This document shows positions 7,447-15,547 of a DNA stretch of 22,360 nucleotides, piece after piece. Position numbers and translations under genes: made by a program. The notes under the pieces are model-generated. The model did not search any database, was not told the DNA's origin, and saw nothing but the letters and a program-made list of their open reading frames with translations. The DNA comes from Pseudazoarcus pumilus_A (GTDB taxonomy: Bacteria > Pseudomonadota > Gammaproteobacteria > Burkholderiales > Rhodocyclaceae), in assembly GCA_033837965.1 (NCBI GenBank), contig JAJLLM010000063.1:1-22360 (forward strand), read 5' to 3'. The stretch's first letter is position 1. Every line of letters starts with the position of its first letter.

Positions 7447-9018
7447 ATGAAAGTCACCCAAGCCCTTCTGAGCGTCTCCGACAAACGCGGCGTGCTCGAC
7501 CTGGCCCGCGCGCTCAACGCCCTCGGCGTGAACCTGCTGTCCACCGGCGGCACCGCCGCACTGCTGCGCGATGCCGGCCTGCCGGTCACCGACGTGTCGG
7601 ACCACACCGGCTTCCCCGAGATGCTCGACGGCCGCGTGAAGACCCTGCATCCCAAAGTGCATGGCGGCATCCTTGCGCGCCGCGACCTGCCGGAGCACAT
7701 GGACACCATCGCCGCACACGGCATCACGCGCATCGATCTGGTGGTGGTCAACCTCTACCCCTTCGAGCAGACCATCGCCAAGGACGGCTGTACGCTGGAA
7801 GACGCCATCGAGAACATCGATATCGGCGGCCCGGCCATGGTGCGCGCGGCGGCCAAAAACCACGGTGACGCGTCCGGCGGTGTCGGCATCGTGACCGACC
7901 CGGACGACTACGCCGCCATCGTCGAAGAACTGCAGGCCAATGCCGGCGCGCTGTCCTACAAGACCCGTTTCGCGCTGGCCGCCAAGGCCTACACCCACAC
8001 CGCGCGCTACGACTCGGCCATCTCCAACTTCCTGACCTCGCTGACCGACGACGGCAACCGTGCCGCCTACCCGCAGCGCCTGCAGATCGCCTTCGACAAG
8101 GTGCAGGACCTGCGCTATGGCGAGAACCCGCATCAGAGCGCGGCCTTCTACCGCGAGCCGAATGCGCCCGAAGGCAGCATCGCGCGCTACACCCAGCTGC
8201 AGGGCAAGGAGCTGTCGTACAACAACATCGCCGATGCCGATGCCGCATGGGAATGCGTCAAGGCCTTCGACACCGCGGCCTGCGTCATCATCAAGCACGC
8301 CAACCCCTGTGGCGTGGCGCTCGGCGTGAACGCCGCCGACGCCTATGCCAAGGCCTTCCAGACCGATCCGACCTCGGCCTTCGGCGGCATCATCGCCTTC
8401 AACTGCGAAGTCGACCGCGCCACCGCGGAAGCCGTATCGAAGCAGTTCATGGAAGTGCTGATCGCGCCGGCCTTTGCCGCCGACGCACTGGCGCTGCTGG
8501 CCGAGAAGAAGAACGTACGCGTGCTGCAGTGCCCGCTCGGCAAGACCGCCGGCGCACGTGACTACAAGCGCGTCGGCGGTGGCCTGCTGGTGCAGGCGAC
8601 GGATGAAGCGCACATCCAGATCGGCGATTTCAAGGTCGTCACCCAACGCGCCCCGACCGCCACCGAACTGGCGGACCTGCTGTTTGCCTGGCGCGTCGCC
8701 AAGTACGTCAAGTCGAATGCCATCGTGTATTGCCGCGACGGCATGACGGTGGGCGTCGGCGCCGGTCAGATGAGCCGCGTCGATTCAGCCCGCATCGCGT
8801 CGATCAAGGCCGAGAACGCCGGCCTCGACATCCGCGGCTCGGTGGTCGCCTCGGACGCCTTCTTCCCGTTCCGCGACGGCCTCGACGTGCTCGCCAACGC
8901 AGGCGCCACGGCGGTCATCCAGCCCGGCGGATCGATGCGCGACGCCGAGGTCATCGCCGCTGCCGACGAACACGGCGTGGCCATGGTGTTCACCGGCTTC
9001 CGCCACTTCCGCCACTAA
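7447..9018 (+). CDS. purH: Bifunctional AICAR transformylase / IMP cyclohydrolase
   Basis: PurH carries out the last two steps of IMP synthesis: formylation of AICAR with 10-formyl-THF, then ring closure. The 523-residue protein (529 in E. coli) has the N-terminal MGS-like cyclohydrolase domain, with SVSDKRGV, STGGTAALL, DGRVKTLHPKVHGGIL and NIDIGGPAMVRAAAKNH. The transformylase domain includes LSYNNIADADAAW, the catalytic Lys-His pair K283-H284 in VIIKHANPCGVA, DPTSAFGGIIAFN, SDAFFPFRDG and the C-terminal FTGFRHFRH. ATG 7447 gives MKVTQALLSVSDKRG; no Shine-Dalgarno is obvious. purD follows after 26 bases. Downstream of dusB-fis, it is probably co-transcribed, subject to the hairpin before it. 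Confidence 0.97.
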   Translation: MKVTQALLSVSDKRGVLDLARALNALGVNLLSTGGTAALLRDAGLPVTDVSDHTGFPEMLDGRVKTLHPKVHGGILARRDLPEHMDTIAAHGITRIDLVVVNLYPFEQTIAKDGCTLEDAIENIDIGGPAMVRAAAKNHGDASGGVGIVTDPDDYAAIVEELQANAGALSYKTRFALAAKAYTHTARYDSAISNFLTSLTDDGNRAAYPQRLQIAFDKVQDLRYGENPHQSAAFYREPNAPEGSIARYTQLQGKELSYNNIADADAAWECVKAFDTAACVIIKHANPCGVALGVNAADAYAKAFQTDPTSAFGGIIAFNCEVDRATAEAVSKQFMEVLIAPAFAADALALLAEKKNVRVLQCPLGKTAGARDYKRVGGGLLVQATDEAHIQIGDFKVVTQRAPTATELADLLFAWRVAKYVKSNAIVYCRDGMTVGVGAGQMSRVDSARIASIKAENAGLDIRGSVVASDAFFPFRDGLDVLANAGATAVIQPGGSMRDAEVIAAADEHGVAMVFTGFRHFRH

Positions 9019-9044
9019 CCGACAACCACAAGTACTCACCCGAC

Positions 9045-10322
9045 ATGAAAGTTCTCGTCATCGGCTCCGGCGGCCGCGAACATGCGCTGGCCTGGAAACT
9101 CGTCCAGTCCGGCAAGGTCACCCGCGTCATCGTGGCACCCGGCAACGCCGGCACCGCGCTCGAACCCCAGGTCGAGAATGCCGACGTCACGGCCATTCCC
9201 GAGCTGATCGAACTCGCCCGCCGCGAAGAGGTGGTGTACACCGTGGTCGGCCCCGAAGCACCGCTGGCTGCAGGCGTGGTGGATGCTTTCCGCGCCGCCG
9301 GTCTGCCCATCTTCGGGCCGGTGCAGGCCGCCGCGCAGCTGGAATCCTCCAAGGATTTCGCCAAGCGCTTCATGGTGCGCCACAACATCCCGACCTCGAA
9401 GTACGAGACCTTCTCCGATGCCGCCGAGGCCCACGCCTACGTCGAGCGTGAAGGCGCGCCCATCGTCATCAAGGCCGACGGCCTCGCCGCCGGCAAGGGG
9501 GTGGTCGTGGCCATGACGCTGGAAGATGCGCATGCCGCCATCGACATGATGCTGCTCGACAACAAGATGGGCGACGCGGGCGCACGCGTGGTCATCGAGG
9601 AATTCATGCGGGGCGAGGAAGCCAGCTTCATCGTCATGGCCGACGGCACCAATGCGCTGGCGCTGGCCACCAGCCAGGACCACAAGCGCCTGAAGGACGG
9701 CGACGCCGGCCCCAACACCGGCGGCATGGGCGCCTACTCACCGGCACCGGTGGTCACGCCCGAGGTGCACGCCCGCGTCATGCGCGAGATCATCTACCCG
9801 GTGCTCGCCGGCATGAAGGCCGAAGGCACGCCCTACACCGGCTTCCTGTATGCCGGCCTGATGATCGACGACGAAGGCCGTCCGCGCGTGGTCGAGTTCA
9901 ACTGCCGCATGGGTGACCCGGAGACGCAGCCGATCATGATGCGCCTCAAGAGCGACCTGACCGACCTCATCGAGGCCGCGCTGGAAGGCAAGCTCGACCT
10001 CATCGAGGCCGAGTGGGACCGCCGCTTCGCGCTCGGCGTGGTGATGGCCGCCAAGGGCTACCCCGAGAAGCCGCGCAAGGGTGATGTCATCACCGGCCTG
10101 CCGGCATCGGCCAGTGCCGACGCCCACGTATTCCACGCCGGCACCGCCATGAAGGACGAGGACGTCGTCACCTCCGGCGGCCGCGTGCTGTGCGTCACCG
10201 CGCTCGGCGACAGCGTGCGCACCGCGCAGGCCAAGGCCTACGCAGTGGCCGACGCCATCGCCTTCAACGGCGCACAGTACCGCCGCGACATCGGCCATCG
10301 CGCCCTTTCGCGCAAGGGCTGA
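9045..10322 (+). CDS. purD: Phosphoribosylamine-glycine ligase (GAR synthetase)
   Basis: PurD joins glycine to phosphoribosylamine with ATP, the second step of de novo purine synthesis. The 425-residue protein (429 in E. coli) is an ATP-grasp ligase. The N-terminal domain begins MKVLVIGSGGREHALAWKL. The nucleotide-binding loop is VIKADGLAAGKGVVVA (141-156). SQDHKRLKDGDAGPNTGGMGAY and the metal-binding EFNCRMGDPETQ (284-295) follow, then a C-terminal domain from about 325. ATG 9045 is fixed by the conserved N-terminus. It is the second purine gene in a row, and hemF starts one base after its stop, so the three genes almost certainly share a message. Confidence 0.97.
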   Translation: MKVLVIGSGGREHALAWKLVQSGKVTRVIVAPGNAGTALEPQVENADVTAIPELIELARREEVVYTVVGPEAPLAAGVVDAFRAAGLPIFGPVQAAAQLESSKDFAKRFMVRHNIPTSKYETFSDAAEAHAYVEREGAPIVIKADGLAAGKGVVVAMTLEDAHAAIDMMLLDNKMGDAGARVVIEEFMRGEEASFIVMADGTNALALATSQDHKRLKDGDAGPNTGGMGAYSPAPVVTPEVHARVMREIIYPVLAGMKAEGTPYTGFLYAGLMIDDEGRPRVVEFNCRMGDPETQPIMMRLKSDLTDLIEAALEGKLDLIEAEWDRRFALGVVMAAKGYPEKPRKGDVITGLPASASADAHVFHAGTAMKDEDVVTSGGRVLCVTALGDSVRTAQAKAYAVADAIAFNGAQYRRDIGHRALSRKG

Positions 10323-10323
10323 C

Positions 10324-11232
10324 ATGGACGTCCAGGCGGTCAAGGCCTACCTCACCGGGCTGCAGCAACGCATCGTCGAACGGCTGGAAGCCTTCGACGG
10401 CATGCCCTTTCGTGCCGACGGCTGGGAGCGCCCCGGTGGTGGCGGCGGGCTGACCCGCGTCATCGAGGAAGGCCATTTCTTCGAGCGCGGCGGCGTGAAC
10501 TTCTCGCATGTCACCGGCGACGCCATGCCCGCCTCGGCCACCGCCCACCGCCCGGAACTCGCCGGCCGCGCCTTCGAGGCCATGGGCGTGTCGCTGGTGC
10601 TGCACCCGCGCAACCCGTATTGCCCGACCGTGCACATGAACGTGCGCTGCTTCGTCGCCAGCGCGCCGGGCAAGCCGCCGGTGTGGTGGTTCGGCGGCGG
10701 CATGGACCTCACGCCGTATTACGCCGTCGAGGAAGACGTGCGCCATTTCCACGCCACCTGCCGCGACGCCGTGCTGCCCTTCGGCGGCGAAGCCGAGTAC
10801 GCACGGCTGAAAGACTGGTGCGACCGCTACTTCTACCTCAAGCACCGCAACGAACCGCGCGGGGTCGGCGGCCTGTTCTTCGACGATCTGGGTGCCGACG
10901 GCAACACACCTTATGAACAGGCCTTCGGCCTCACCCGCTCGGTCGGCGACGCCTTTCTCGACGCCTACCTGCCGATCCTCGAACGCCGCCGCGCCACCCC
11001 CTTCGGCGAGCGCGAACGCGATTTCCAGGCCTACCGGCGCGGCCGTTACGTCGAATTCAACCTGGTGTTCGACCGCGGCACGCTGTTCGGCCTGCAGTCG
11101 GGCGGGCGTACCGAATCCATCCTGATGTCGCTGCCACCGATCGTGAAGTGGCGCTACGACTGGACGCCGGAGCCCGGCTCACCGGAGGCCGAACTGTACG
11201 AAAAATATCTCAAACCCCACGACTGGGCCTGA
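10324..11232 (+). CDS. hemF: Oxygen-dependent coproporphyrinogen III oxidase
   Basis: HemF oxidatively decarboxylates two propionates of coproporphyrinogen III to vinyl groups, giving protoporphyrinogen IX, in the cytoplasm and with oxygen. The 302-residue protein (299 in E. coli) shows VHMNVRCFVA with H104 (near the proposed catalytic histidine), WWFGGGMDLTPYY (121-133), KHRNEPRGVGGLFFDDL (173-189), and YVEFNLVFDRGTLFGLQSGG plus RTESILMSLPP near the end. Its dependence on oxygen implies aerobic heme synthesis; an anaerobic counterpart would be elsewhere. The start lies one base after the purD stop, so it is expressed with the purine genes. It faces hemY across a shared terminator, placing it beside but not within the hem operon. 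Confidence 0.97.
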   Translation: MDVQAVKAYLTGLQQRIVERLEAFDGMPFRADGWERPGGGGGLTRVIEEGHFFERGGVNFSHVTGDAMPASATAHRPELAGRAFEAMGVSLVLHPRNPYCPTVHMNVRCFVASAPGKPPVWWFGGGMDLTPYYAVEEDVRHFHATCRDAVLPFGGEAEYARLKDWCDRYFYLKHRNEPRGVGGLFFDDLGADGNTPYEQAFGLTRSVGDAFLDAYLPILERRRATPFGERERDFQAYRRGRYVEFNLVFDRGTLFGLQSGGRTESILMSLPPIVKWRYDWTPEPGSPEAELYEKYLKPHDWA

Positions 11233-11237
11233 GACAA

Positions 11238-11267
11238 AAAAAGCCGCACCCGAGGGTGCGGCTTTTT
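11238..11267. terminator. Bidirectional intrinsic terminator between hemF and hemY
   Basis: GCCGCACC pairs with GGTGCGGC around a 4-base loop. Five A residues on one side and five T on the other extend the stem and give a U-tract in both directions. It starts five bases after the hemF stop and ends 19 bases before the hemY stop, so it serves both convergent operons. Confidence 0.92.
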
Positions 11268-11286
11268 CGTGGCGGCAGGGCATGAA

Positions 11287-12456
11287 TCAGGCCGCGCGCA
11301 ACTTCGCCGCCAGCCGATACTGCTCGGCAGCGTCGTCCGGACGCTCCAGCTTCTCGAACAGCCCGGCCAGTGCCATGTGCACATCGGCACGCGGCGCGCG
11401 CGCGAGGGATTCCTCCAGATAGCTCTGCGCCTTGCCCCAGATCTGCGCGGTGAGGCACTGGCGCCCCAGCGAAGCCAGCAGACCGGCGTCATCTGGATGC
11501 GCCGCCAGCCACTTCTCCGCACGCGCCAGACCGTCGCGCGCATCGCTGCCCTGCGCACACAGGTGGTACTGGCGTGCCAGTTCGGAATTCCATTGCTCGT
11601 CGAGCTGACGCTCGACCGCGCGGCGCGCCAGAGCCCCCTGCCCGGTCTGCGCCAGCAACGGCAGGACTGCCGCCAGCATGGCCGGATCAGCCACGTCTTC
11701 CTTGGGCAGATCGCGCCAGCAGGCCGCCGCCTCAATATCGTTGCCGGCCTTGGCGCGGAACGCCTCCAGACGGGCGGCGCGCAACAGCGCCCGCGCCTCC
11801 TCGGCCGGCATGGCTCGCTCGGACTGCAACTGGCGTACCGCTTCGGCAACCTCATCCCACTTGCCCTGACGACGCGCCAGTTCAAGCTCCAGCCGGCGCG
11901 AGGCCACGCTGCGATGACCGCTGTCGCGCAACGCATCAAGCGCCTTCACCGCGGTGTCGAGCGCACCACGCTCGAGCGCAAAACCCGCCTCGGCGAGCAG
12001 GCGCGGGATGCGGCCGTCGTAACGCTCGGCCTTGTCCAGCCATTCGTTGCAGCGGCGCGTGTCGTTCAGGCCATGCGCGGCACGCGCGCCTAACAAGGCC
12101 ACTTCATAGGAGCGGTCCACCGCATCGGCAGCCTTGACGTGGGTCAGCGCGTCGGACATGCGCCCCTCGGCCAGCGCCCGCAGCGCGTTGTGCAGCGCCG
12201 TCGAGGCCTTCTGCTCGCGACGGCGGGCGCGGTAATGGGCCACGCGACCGGGCAGGCCGAGGGTCTTGCGCAGCACCCGAATCAGCGCGTACGACACGAA
12301 GAACGACAGCAGCAGGACGACGATGACGAGGTTCAGCGACACCTGCGCGCGCCACGGCGGCGACACGATCAGCACATAGCCTTCGTTGGCACCCGCCAGC
12401 ATGGCCACGCCGGCCGCGATGGCGAAGATCGCGAGAATCCAGATCAATGCACGCAT
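11287..12456 (-). CDS. hemY: HemY, TPR-containing inner-membrane protein of the hem operon
   Basis: HemY of proteobacteria is a membrane protein co-transcribed with heme genes; its precise role is unsettled and it is not the Bacillus protoporphyrinogen oxidase of the same name. The 389-residue product (E. coli about 398) has two N-terminal membrane segments (about 3-22 and 41-60). A basic stretch (RARRREQK) follows, then a helical tetratricopeptide-like domain to the C-terminus with Ala/Leu-rich pairs such as YLEESLARAPRADVHMALAGLFEKL. The frame extends upstream into hemX. I choose ATG 12456 because GAGGGG lies about six bases before it and the protein then begins MRALIWILAIF as family members do. 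It starts 10 bases after the hemX stop and is last in the operon. Confidence 0.9.
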   Translation of the reverse strand: MRALIWILAIFAIAAGVAMLAGANEGYVLIVSPPWRAQVSLNLVIVVLLLSFFVSYALIRVLRKTLGLPGRVAHYRARRREQKASTALHNALRALAEGRMSDALTHVKAADAVDRSYEVALLGARAAHGLNDTRRCNEWLDKAERYDGRIPRLLAEAGFALERGALDTAVKALDALRDSGHRSVASRRLELELARRQGKWDEVAEAVRQLQSERAMPAEEARALLRAARLEAFRAKAGNDIEAAACWRDLPKEDVADPAMLAAVLPLLAQTGQGALARRAVERQLDEQWNSELARQYHLCAQGSDARDGLARAEKWLAAHPDDAGLLASLGRQCLTAQIWGKAQSYLEESLARAPRADVHMALAGLFEKLERPDDAAEQYRLAAKLRAA

Positions 12457-12466
12457 GCGCGGCCCC

Positions 12467-13696
12467 TCAGCGTGCTGCGCCGGCCGCTGCGGCGGCGGGC
12501 TTGGCAGGCGGCTCGGCCGACTCGACGGCAGGCGCGCCGCTGCGGCCACGCACCATGCCCAGCGCGGCAAAGGTGTCGGTCAGCGTCGGCGCCTCGGCAC
12601 GCATGTCGATGGCGGCGAGCTGCTCGAGCTCACCGAGCACGCGCTGCACCTGCGCATCTCCGGTGTCGAAGTAACGCTCCAGCCACTCGCGCGCCATGGT
12701 CAGGTCGGTGCCATAGGTGCGCACGTCACTGGCCAGCAGCGCGAGGCGCGCGGTGAGCAGGCGGATCTTCACGTTCTCGCGCAGATATACGCCCTGCGAC
12801 GGCGCCAGCAAGGCCGGATCGGCACGATCCATGCGCTCCAGCCGGATCATGCCGCGTACCTCGTTCCAGGCGTCGGAACCCAGCGCGTGCAGGAAGCCGA
12901 GCGAGCGACTCCACCAACCCTGCGCGCCCTCACCAGGCGCGACCTCAGGCAGGTCATCCATCGCCGGTGCGCTGTCGATGGGCTCCACCGCGTAGGCCAG
13001 CGGCAGGCGGTCGATATGGCTGAAGAGCAGCTCCAGACGCAGCGACATGCCGCTGACGTCAATCTGCGGGTGCGATTTGACCGCGTCGATGTCCTTCATC
13101 AGCGCGCGGCGCAGGTCGTGAAGATGGCCCAGCTCCGGCGCCGCGAGACGCGCTTCGGCGCTCTGCAGCGCGATCAGGGCGGCCTCGTAGTTGCCGGCCA
13201 GGCGCAGTTGCTGTGCAGCGATGGTGACCGCCTGCGCGACCTCCGCCAGCACACGGTCGCTGCGCGTGCGGGAGAACTCCTGATACAACGATTCGAGCGC
13301 CGCAGCCTGGCCCTCGGTGGCCGCAACCTTGGATTCGAGCGCGCCGAAACGGCCCTGCAAGGTGGCAATGGATTCCTGCGCCTGACGCGACAGCGCGCGC
13401 ATCTCGGTGGCACGCGAATCGGCCTCGGCCAGTCGCTGCGCGACTTCGCTGCGCAGATCGCCTGCACCCTTGCGCAGTTCGTACACCTGCCAGCCGATCA
13501 CCCCGACGCCGATCAGCGCCAGCACCGACAGGCTCAGGGCCAGCTTGCCCGGCTTGCGCGGCGCATCGGCAGCGGGCGCGGCGGCTTTTTTGTCACCGCC
13601 GGCGGGTGGCGCAGCGGCACTCGCGGCCTCGTCGGCGCGGGCCTCTTCGCTGGCATTCGGGGGGGGCTGGGTGAGCGCGGGAGTCTGTTTGTCCAT
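12467..13696 (-). CDS. hemX: HemX-like membrane protein (uroporphyrinogen-III C-methyltransferase family annotation)
   Basis: HemX follows hemC and hemD in many proteobacteria. It is often annotated as a uroporphyrin-III methyltransferase, but no methyltransferase motif is visible here and the function is not established. The 409-residue protein has a low-complexity Ala/Pro/Glu N-terminus (1-48) and one membrane helix (about 51-70). A probable coiled coil (about 78-140, e.g. EVAQRLAEADSRATEMRALS) leads into a helical periplasmic domain with LYQEFSRTRSDRVLAEVAQA and IALQSAEARL. The tail is Ala-rich (about 390-409). The frame is open upstream into hemD, but ATG 13696 is the first plausible start after the hemD stop (25-base gap); its Shine-Dalgarno is weak. 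Single-helix anchoring with a coiled coil suggests a scaffold role, which is inference. Confidence 0.85.
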   Translation of the reverse strand: MDKQTPALTQPPPNASEEARADEAASAAAPPAGGDKKAAAPAADAPRKPGKLALSLSVLALIGVGVIGWQVYELRKGAGDLRSEVAQRLAEADSRATEMRALSRQAQESIATLQGRFGALESKVAATEGQAAALESLYQEFSRTRSDRVLAEVAQAVTIAAQQLRLAGNYEAALIALQSAEARLAAPELGHLHDLRRALMKDIDAVKSHPQIDVSGMSLRLELLFSHIDRLPLAYAVEPIDSAPAMDDLPEVAPGEGAQGWWSRSLGFLHALGSDAWNEVRGMIRLERMDRADPALLAPSQGVYLRENVKIRLLTARLALLASDVRTYGTDLTMAREWLERYFDTGDAQVQRVLGELEQLAAIDMRAEAPTLTDTFAALGMVRGRSGAPAVESAEPPAKPAAAAAGAAR

Positions 13697-13721
13697 GGCC
13701 GGAAGTTTAACCGAGACTGGT

Positions 13722-14528
13722 TCAAAGTGAGCCGCCAGGGGCACCCGTGGCGGAGCGTGAAGCGAGACCGTGTTCGAGCCCGGCAAGGATGCCGCCATCG
13801 CCGGCATCGGTCTCGACCACCCGACGGAAACCGGCCTCCAGCGCGAAGCCGGCAATGCGCGGATGCGGCGCAAAGACGGTCACTTCGCACAGGGCCTGCA
13901 AACCGTCCGGACCGAGCATGCTTGCCAGATTACGCACACCTTCGCTGCTTGTCAGCACGATGGCATCGAGCCCGCCCGACTGCGCGGCGGCCATCAACGC
14001 ATGGGCGTCGGTATCCGGGCAATACCGACGATAGACGGTGACGTACTCGACCTCGGCGCCGCGCTGACGCAGTACTTCACCAAGCAGGTCGCGCCCGCCG
14101 TCACCGCGGAACACCACCAGCCGGCGGCCGCGCATGGCCTCTGCAGAGAATTCGGGCAAGGCCAGCACAGCCTCGGAGTCGAAGCCGGAAACGGGCACAA
14201 CGACATGGGCGAAACCCATTCGATGCAAGGCCCGCTCACTGCCACCACCCACCGTGGAGACCTGCAGGCCGGGCGGCCAGTCGCGCCGTTGCAGGATGTA
14301 GCCGAGCGCATGCTCGACCGCGTTCGGACTCACGAAGAAGGCCATGTCAAAGGCCTCCAGCCGCGCGGTGACGTCCGCCAGCGGCGCCTCGTCGGCCGCC
14401 GGCGCGATGCCCAGCACCGGGAAGCGCAGCGCCTGCCCGCCGCGCGACTCGATCGCCTGACACAGCGTTTCGGCCTGCCCCGCGGGGCGCGTCACGACAA
14501 TCGTCCTGCCCGCCAGCGTGTGCTGCAC
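13722..14528 (-). CDS. hemD: Uroporphyrinogen-III synthase
   Basis: HemD cyclises hydroxymethylbilane, inverting ring D, to form uroporphyrinogen III. The protein of 268 residues (E. coli 246) shows family landmarks despite the poor conservation of this enzyme: IVVTRPAGQ near the N-terminus, FFVSPNAVEHAL, VVFRGDGGRDLL, a linker with VTVYRRY, and IVLTSSEGVRNL in the second domain. The frame is open far upstream inside hemC. I choose GTG 14528 because AGGAG sits seven bases before it (14536-14540) and the protein then starts (M)QHTLAGRTIVV. The gap to hemC is 41 bases. The short tail after about residue 250 (SRSATGAPGGSL) looks unstructured. Confidence 0.92.
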   Translation of the reverse strand: MQHTLAGRTIVVTRPAGQAETLCQAIESRGGQALRFPVLGIAPAADEAPLADVTARLEAFDMAFFVSPNAVEHALGYILQRRDWPPGLQVSTVGGGSERALHRMGFAHVVVPVSGFDSEAVLALPEFSAEAMRGRRLVVFRGDGGRDLLGEVLRQRGAEVEYVTVYRRYCPDTDAHALMAAAQSGGLDAIVLTSSEGVRNLASMLGPDGLQALCEVTVFAPHPRIAGFALEAGFRRVVETDAGDGGILAGLEHGLASRSATGAPGGSL

Positions 14529-14569
14529 CTTGTCACTCCTGCACCTGCGCCGCCCGCAGCGGCACGCCT

Positions 14570-15502
14570 TCAGTCGAGTGCGGCGAGGATTTCCTCGGCG
14601 CCCTGGGCGCGCAATTCCTCGGCCAGCGCCAGCCCGATTTCCTCGGCCTGATCCGGGTAGCCCTCGCGCTCGGCGCTGACCATGCGGGAGCCGTCCGGCA
14701 TGGCGACAAAGCCGCGCAACCACAGCTTGCCATCGCGCAGCAGTGCGTAAGCGCCCAGCGGCACTTCGCAGCTGCCGGCCAGCGCACGCGAGACGGCCCG
14801 TTCGGCGGTCACGCGGGCCGCGGTTTCAGGGTCGTGCAGGGGCTCAAGACACTTGAGCAGATCGGCACGATCCGCACGGCATTCGATGCCCAGCGCACCC
14901 TGCCCAACGGCCGGCAGCGACTGCTCGGCCGGCAGCACCGAGCGCACGCGCTCGTCCATGCCGAGGCGACGCAGGCCGGCCTCGGCCAGGATGATCGCGT
15001 CGTACTGACCTTCGTCCAGCTTGCGCAGACGGGTGTCGAGGTTGCCACGCAGGCTGCTCACCGACAGGTAGGGAAAGCGCGCGCAGATCTGCGCCTGACG
15101 ACGCAGCGAGGAGGTGCCGACCACCGCACCCGGCGGCATGTCGTCGAGACTGTCGTAGCGGTTGGAGACGAAGGCATCGAGCGCCGCGCCACGGTCGGTG
15201 ATGCAGGCCAGCGCAAAGCCCGGTTCCAGCGACATCGGCACGTCCTTCATGGAATGCACGGCAATGTCGGCACGCCCGTCGAGCAGCGCGGTCTCAAGCT
15301 CCTTGATGAACAGCCCCTTGCCCCCCACCTTGGCCAGCGGGCGGTCGAGAATCTGGTCGCCGCGCGTGGTCATGCCGAGCAGTTCGACGCTGCAGGCGGG
15401 ATACAATTGCTGCAGTCGCACACGCACATGTTCGGCCTGCCACAGGGCGAGACGGCTTTCTCGGGTGGCGATGACGATGCGCTCGGGCGTACTCGGATTC
15501 AT
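14570..15502 (-). CDS. hemC: Porphobilinogen deaminase (hydroxymethylbilane synthase)
   Basis: HemC polymerises four porphobilinogens into hydroxymethylbilane on a covalently attached dipyrromethane cofactor. The 310-residue protein (E. coli 313) contains IATRESRLALWQAEHV (11-26), the catalytic-aspartate segment AVHSMKDVP (D87), VGTSSLRRQAQ (128-138), the RGNLDTRLRKLD cofactor-binding stretch (152-163), and the cofactor cysteine C245 in AGSCEVPLGAYA. ATG 15502 gives MNPSTPERIVIATRES; no good Shine-Dalgarno is seen. It is the first gene of the minus-strand hemC-hemD-hemX-hemY operon, divergent from the thioredoxin-fold gene with a 45-base gap. Confidence 0.97.
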   Translation of the reverse strand: MNPSTPERIVIATRESRLALWQAEHVRVRLQQLYPACSVELLGMTTRGDQILDRPLAKVGGKGLFIKELETALLDGRADIAVHSMKDVPMSLEPGFALACITDRGAALDAFVSNRYDSLDDMPPGAVVGTSSLRRQAQICARFPYLSVSSLRGNLDTRLRKLDEGQYDAIILAEAGLRRLGMDERVRSVLPAEQSLPAVGQGALGIECRADRADLLKCLEPLHDPETAARVTAERAVSRALAGSCEVPLGAYALLRDGKLWLRGFVAMPDGSRMVSAEREGYPDQAEEIGLALAEELRAQGAEEILAALD

Positions 15503-15524
15503 GGGTCGTGGCTACTCTGGACGG

Positions 15525-15540
15525 CGGGGCACAAGCCCCG
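15525..15540. other. Small hairpin just before the thioredoxin-fold gene
   Basis: CGGGGC (15525-15530) and GCCCCG (15535-15540) form a perfect 6-pair stem with an ACAA loop. Its 3' edge touches the GGAAG Shine-Dalgarno (15540-15544) of the gene starting at 15548. It could reduce ribosome access, or influence the 5' leader of hemC on the other strand. A 6-pair G+C hairpin in such DNA can also arise by chance. Confidence 0.25.
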
Positions 15541-15547
15541 GAAGACG

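Noticed and set aside
12386..14041. 551-codon plus-strand frame opposite hemX and hemD
   Set aside because: It is antisense to the hem operon, has low-complexity composition and no start signal.
15403..15410. TACAAT-like hexamer on the plus strand inside hemC
   Set aside because: It encodes the hemC residues QLYP on the other strand and is 140 bases before the thioredoxin-fold gene, with no -35 and no extended -10. It was not convincing as that gene's promoter.
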